A stretch of DNA of 48,696 nucleotides. Origin: Candidatus Iainarchaeum sp. GTDB taxonomy: Archaea; Micrarchaeota; Micrarchaeia; Anstonellales; Bilamarchaeaceae. The stretch lies in NCBI GenBank assembly GCA_028686985.1, contig JAQUBA010000008.1, forward strand, positions 1 to 48,696, given 5' to 3'. Below the pieces are notes generated by a model that did no database searches, had not been told where the DNA came from, and worked only from the letters and a program-made list of their open reading frames with translations. Below, piece after piece: positions 45,371 through 48,696 of the stretch. Position numbers and translations under genes: made by a program. The first letter of the stretch is position 1. Every line of letters starts with the position of its first letter.

Positions 45371-46594
45371 ATGGAGGAAGAAAAAAACAAGCCGTGGTAC
45401 GACGCATTTTACGGGAGGGACTCTAAAAAAGTTATTGTGACGCACCTGCGCGGCCTTGAGCCCGAGGACCGCAAGCTGGTGGAGCAGTACCTGGACTTCA
45501 AGCGGGCCAAGGACGGCATCTCCTGGATACGCTCCGAGAAGATTGCGTACAGCGTTGCCACGTGGAGGAAACGGGGCTTCCTCGCGAAGCCGTTCAGGGA
45601 GGCGACGAAGGAAGACATCATCGCCGCCATAAACCGCCTTGAGGAATCCGATTATGCGTGGAATACAAAAACGGATTTCAAGAAGCTCCTGAAGTACTTC
45701 TATACCTGGCTGGAGGGCGAGGACCAGATGATCGCGCCCAAGAAAGTCCGCTGGATCAGGATTACAAAGCAGCGGAGCAAGAAGGAGCCCTACCGCCCTC
45801 CGACTGACGAGGAAATGAAGCGGATGCTCAAAGCGGCCGCGTCTAATGAATTCCCGGAGGCGATGCTGCCCATCGTCGCCATACTCGGGGAGATGGGCGG
45901 CAGGATAGGCGAGGCCGCGAATGGGAGGAAACTCTGGGACATAATAGACACGCCCCAATCGGTGAAATTCGCCATCACCGGAAAGACGAACGACAGGAAG
46001 CCGCCGCTCGGCTGGTCCCTTCCATATCTCCGCGCCTACCTGAACCGGCACCCGCGCAAGGACGACCCCTCCGCCCCGCTCTGGATAGGCAAGCGCGGGA
46101 AGACTATGAAGTACCAGATGATATGGCGCTACTTCAAGAAAATCGTGAAGAAGGCCGGCATAGAGCGCAGGGTGTGGCATCATCTGCTGAGGCATTACTC
46201 CTGGACGGCCATGACCCGGGCAGGGATGCCATCAAGCATAAATGAGTCCTACCATGGCCTCGTGAAGGGCTCCAAGCAGAGCGCAGTGTACGACCATACT
46301 GATGAGGACGACGCGGAGAAATACGTCCACGCGATCGCTGGGATAAAAGCGATGCCCAGGAACGAGGTAAATATGGAGATTCAGCCCTGCCCCAGGTGCG
46401 GGATGCAGAACGGCTTTAGCATAACAGAATGCCAGCGGTGCGGCCTGGTGCTGAACCCGAAGGACCTGGAGGACTTCGAGAAGAAGCGCCTGGACGCCCA
46501 AAAAGAGGCGTTCAAGGGCCTCCTGGACGAGATACTGGAGGAGAAGGGCATCACTGGCGCCAAGGCAGGGAAAAATCTAAAAACCCGAGATTAG
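45371..46594 (+). CDS. Tyrosine recombinase/integrase with C-terminal zinc ribbon
   Basis: Catalytic-type motifs EMGGRIGEA (Arg), WHHLLRHYSWT (H-x-x-R), QSAVYDHT (Tyr); C-terminal CPRCGMQNGFSITECQRCG. Confidence 0.9.
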   Translation: MEEEKNKPWYDAFYGRDSKKVIVTHLRGLEPEDRKLVEQYLDFKRAKDGISWIRSEKIAYSVATWRKRGFLAKPFREATKEDIIAAINRLEESDYAWNTKTDFKKLLKYFYTWLEGEDQMIAPKKVRWIRITKQRSKKEPYRPPTDEEMKRMLKAAASNEFPEAMLPIVAILGEMGGRIGEAANGRKLWDIIDTPQSVKFAITGKTNDRKPPLGWSLPYLRAYLNRHPRKDDPSAPLWIGKRGKTMKYQMIWRYFKKIVKKAGIERRVWHHLLRHYSWTAMTRAGMPSSINESYHGLVKGSKQSAVYDHTDEDDAEKYVHAIAGIKAMPRNEVNMEIQPCPRCGMQNGFSITECQRCGLVLNPKDLEDFEKKRLDAQKEAFKGLLDEILEEKGITGAKAGKNLKTRD

Positions 46595-46601
46595 CTTAAC
46601 T

Positions 46602-46832
46602 ATGTTCATGGGGGACGGAATCCGCGAATTCTGTGCATGTTCAGAATCGGAGAGTGCCGCCGCTTTTTCCCGGTTCAAAAACGACGTAGGAAGGGAACCG
46701 CGGGACAGGTACGACTTCTTTGCGTGCGCGCAACTGGTGCTCTCAAAAAAAGAGGGAACCCCGCGCGAGGAACTGTACGCGGAGCTCATCTCAGCTTTCC
46801 AGGGGGTCACTTTTTCTGGGAGTCGCCCTTGA
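46602..46832 (+). CDS. Small hypothetical protein of the integrated element
   Basis: 76 aa MFMGDGIREFCACSESESAAAFSRFKNDVGREPRDRYDFFACAQLVLSKKEG; convergently overlaps the next gene by 26 nt. Confidence 0.5.
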   Translation: MFMGDGIREFCACSESESAAAFSRFKNDVGREPRDRYDFFACAQLVLSKKEGTPREELYAELISAFQGVTFSGSRP

Positions 46833-47001
46833 AGAAGTATGCCACGGCCATGCCAAGGAGCAGCCCTATCTTATCTATTATGTCTTCTATCCACTCGCTG
46901 TTGGGCACTTGCAGGATGGCGAGCGCCAACCTTACAGCTACAAAAATGACAAGGAGCACCGCCAGGACGATTGGGAGGTGCTCCCTCGGCTTGAATTCCA
47001 T
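46807..47001 (-). CDS. Small membrane protein (element gene)
   Basis: 64 aa; two hydrophobic segments; packed 2 nt after the upstream gene. Confidence 0.6.
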   Translation of the reverse strand: MEFKPREHLPIVLAVLLVIFVAVRLALAILQVPNSEWIEDIIDKIGLLLGMAVAYFFKGDSQKK

Positions 47002-47003
47002 AA

Positions 47004-47099
47004 CTAACCTGCCGTCACGAACCGGGCGGTCAATCCTATCATCATCCCTAGCACAGGGTGCCCAATCGCGCTTAGGAACGTGGCTGCGATGTCTTCCAT
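47004..47099 (-). CDS. 31-aa membrane micropeptide (element gene)
   Basis: MEDIAATFLSAIGHPVLGMMIGLTARFVTAG*; packed between two annotated small ORFs; below the ORF-track size limit. Confidence 0.55.
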   Translation of the reverse strand: MEDIAATFLSAIGHPVLGMMIGLTARFVTAG

Positions 47100-47108
47100 G
47101 GCATGCAC

Positions 47109-47345
47109 CTACACGTACCTGGCGAGCTTCAGGAGCTTATCCTTGAGGCTCGTAAGCCTGCCTGCGGGTTCTTTCTCGAGCGCATCCTGGACGTCCGTAA
47201 GGAACGCTATCACGGCTTGGGCTGCGGCTACGAGCAGCGAAGCCTTAGCGTCCGGGGCTCCGCTTGCAGTCCATGTGGTAAAAAAGACCAGCACGGCGCC
47301 GACCGATGCCTTGACGATGACTCTCTGCCAGTTCACCATGCTCAT
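47109..47345 (-). CDS. Small membrane protein (element gene)
   Basis: 78 aa; two hydrophobic segments (VIVKASVGAVLVFFTTWTASG / KASLLVAAAQAVIAFLTDV), overlaps the upstream gene start-stop. Confidence 0.6.
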   Translation of the reverse strand: MSMVNWQRVIVKASVGAVLVFFTTWTASGAPDAKASLLVAAAQAVIAFLTDVQDALEKEPAGRLTSLKDKLLKLARYV

Positions 47346-47680
47346 TCACCCTCTGCGGTCACCGCGTATGTGAGCGCGCCAGCGGACATGATGTATACCT
47401 CTAGGTCAAGTGTGTATTGCCCTTGGCGCCCCGGGACGGGCTTAAAGTCCTCGTCCATGAGCTCCTTGTCCACGTCCATATAAGCCTTCTTGGTCTTCTC
47501 GTCCAGGGTGATGTCGGGCTTGTCGTAGTGCGTCACCATCCCGATTTTCTTCGCGAACCTCTCGAAGCCGGCCTCATTCATCATCTGCGCGATTTGCCAG
47601 ACGCTCGCGTTGAAGGAGCATTTCTCGACCATCACTCCTTCTTCCTCCAATTTTGCTTCAAACGTTTTTTTCAAAGCCAT
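47342..47680 (-). CDS. Hypothetical element protein
   Basis: 112 aa; same tight operon. Confidence 0.6.
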   Translation of the reverse strand: MALKKTFEAKLEEEGVMVEKCSFNASVWQIAQMMNEAGFERFAKKIGMVTHYDKPDITLDEKTKKAYMDVDKELMDEDFKPVPGRQGQYTLDLEVYIMSAGALTYAVTAEGE

Positions 47681-47684
47681 GCCA

Positions 47685-48695
47685 TCACCGTATGCGCGTA
47701 AATTTCTTCCAGTACTCCTGGATGAGCACGTGCTTGCGCTCAGAGTTCTCTATCTCCACCGGCCCTGCGGGCGCCCGCGGCTGCCCGTTGAACATGGCCA
47801 GCGCCTCGGGTTTTATCTGCCCGGCGTGCTGCCAGTTCTGCAGGCCGTTATCTATACCGTAAACGGAGCCGGCCAGTGGGATTGGCTGGACCGGCTCCTC
47901 TTCGAGTGTGGCCTCGAAGACGTACCAGCCAGAGCTTTCCGGATTTCCGAACGCATCCTGCGCGTCTTTTGGGGAATAATAGACTATCGGGAATGCGTGG
48001 TATCCGAAAGAAGTGGGCCCGACTGCCAGGAAAACTTCGGATGGGGATATCCCAGCTGCACGTGCGAACGTGACGAATAGGATGCTTGAATCTTCGCAGT
48101 CCCCGCGCTTCCGGTAGTACGTGTCCAGGGCGAGCTGCCAGTTGTCGCCGCGGTCGTATTCGTATTTCCTGGTGTCCTGGCTGCAGACGAACTTCCAAAT
48201 GGCCATGAGCTTCTGGTGCCTGCTCAATTTCTTCCAGCCGCGCGAGCTCACAATCCCCTTGTGGAATTGGAAGAGCGCGTATATCTCTCTGGCATCGGAA
48301 AGCAACGCAGTATCCATTCCGTCCTTGGTTACAAATTGCCTCCTGGGAAGGTATGGATAGCTGCCTTCCTGCAGGAAGTCTGGAAACGCACTCTGCGGCT
48401 CCCCGGTCAGCGCGAGCTCAGCCTTGAGGGATTCGATTGCGATTTCCCCCTCCCGGACGCGCATCGTCCAGCCGCTCATCTGCCGGAGCAATTCCGACCT
48501 TTCGGCTGCGAGCTCCACAATCTTGGCCGCCTTTCCGTTCTCGTCCTTGGAGAGTTGATAAACCATGTCGTTGAGCTCCATGGTCTTCCGGATGAGCTGC
48601 TCTTTTTTCGCCCTTTCGTTTTCGATTAGATTAGTGAGCTCGAGCTCAGTGCTCCCGTTTATCCGATTCCACAATTTACGGAGGTCTTCGAGCAT
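47685..48695 (-). CDS. Coiled-coil protein with transglutaminase-like cysteine protease domain
   Basis: 336 aa; N-terminal coiled coil, then YYRKRGDCEDSSILFVTFARAAGI...GYHAFPIVYY (Cys, His of a transglutaminase-like fold). Confidence 0.7.
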   Translation of the reverse strand: MLEDLRKLWNRINGSTELELTNLIENERAKKEQLIRKTMELNDMVYQLSKDENGKAAKIVELAAERSELLRQMSGWTMRVREGEIAIESLKAELALTGEPQSAFPDFLQEGSYPYLPRRQFVTKDGMDTALLSDAREIYALFQFHKGIVSSRGWKKLSRHQKLMAIWKFVCSQDTRKYEYDRGDNWQLALDTYYRKRGDCEDSSILFVTFARAAGISPSEVFLAVGPTSFGYHAFPIVYYSPKDAQDAFGNPESSGWYVFEATLEEEPVQPIPLAGSVYGIDNGLQNWQHAGQIKPEALAMFNGQPRAPAGPVEIENSERKHVLIQEYWKKFTRIR

Positions 48696-48696
48696 A

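Larger units (their letters stand above)
45289..48696. mobile_element. Left end of a tRNA-Glu-associated integrated element/provirus (continues beyond window)
   Basis: Tyrosine recombinase immediately 3' of a tRNA gene, then a compact opposing cluster of small membrane proteins and a coiled-coil/transglutaminase-like protein. Confidence 0.65.

Noticed and set aside
1-48696. CRISPR arrays or rRNA genes
   Set aside because: No regularly spaced direct repeats and no recognisable rRNA sequence seen. The periodic DNA in 4939-6330 and 9789-10570 is coding Cys-repeat sequence.

Overview
The window looks like an archaeal chromosome segment. Supporting genes include TFB, Orc1/Cdc6, archaeal DnaG, class III (archaellin/pilin-type) signal-peptide proteins and the L1-L10-P1 ribosomal stalk operon. 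A DPANN-type lineage is likely, but that is inference from gene style only. Most of the window is housekeeping: GluRS, SerRS, ribosomal proteins, 2-oxoacid:ferredoxin oxidoreductase, PGK, carbamate kinase, a tRNA methylthiotransferase and transporters. Accessory material falls into four groups: (i) a run of uncharacterised alpha-helical and membrane proteins at about 16-24 kb around tRNA-Ile; (ii) two Cys-rich repeat surface proteins; (iii) a five-gene pilin-like operon; (iv) the start of an integrated element at the 3' side of tRNA-Glu, with a tyrosine recombinase and virus-like small membrane and transglutaminase-like proteins, running off the right edge. The best non-coding signals read directly from sequence are a canonical C/D box sRNA on the minus strand at about 35.8 kb, an H/ACA-like structured element plus a 12-bp hairpin at about 26.2 kb, a structured dispersed repeat whose same end abuts two different tRNA genes, and a 24-aa membrane micropeptide ORF absent from the ORF track. 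All functional names come from reading motifs; no database search was possible.
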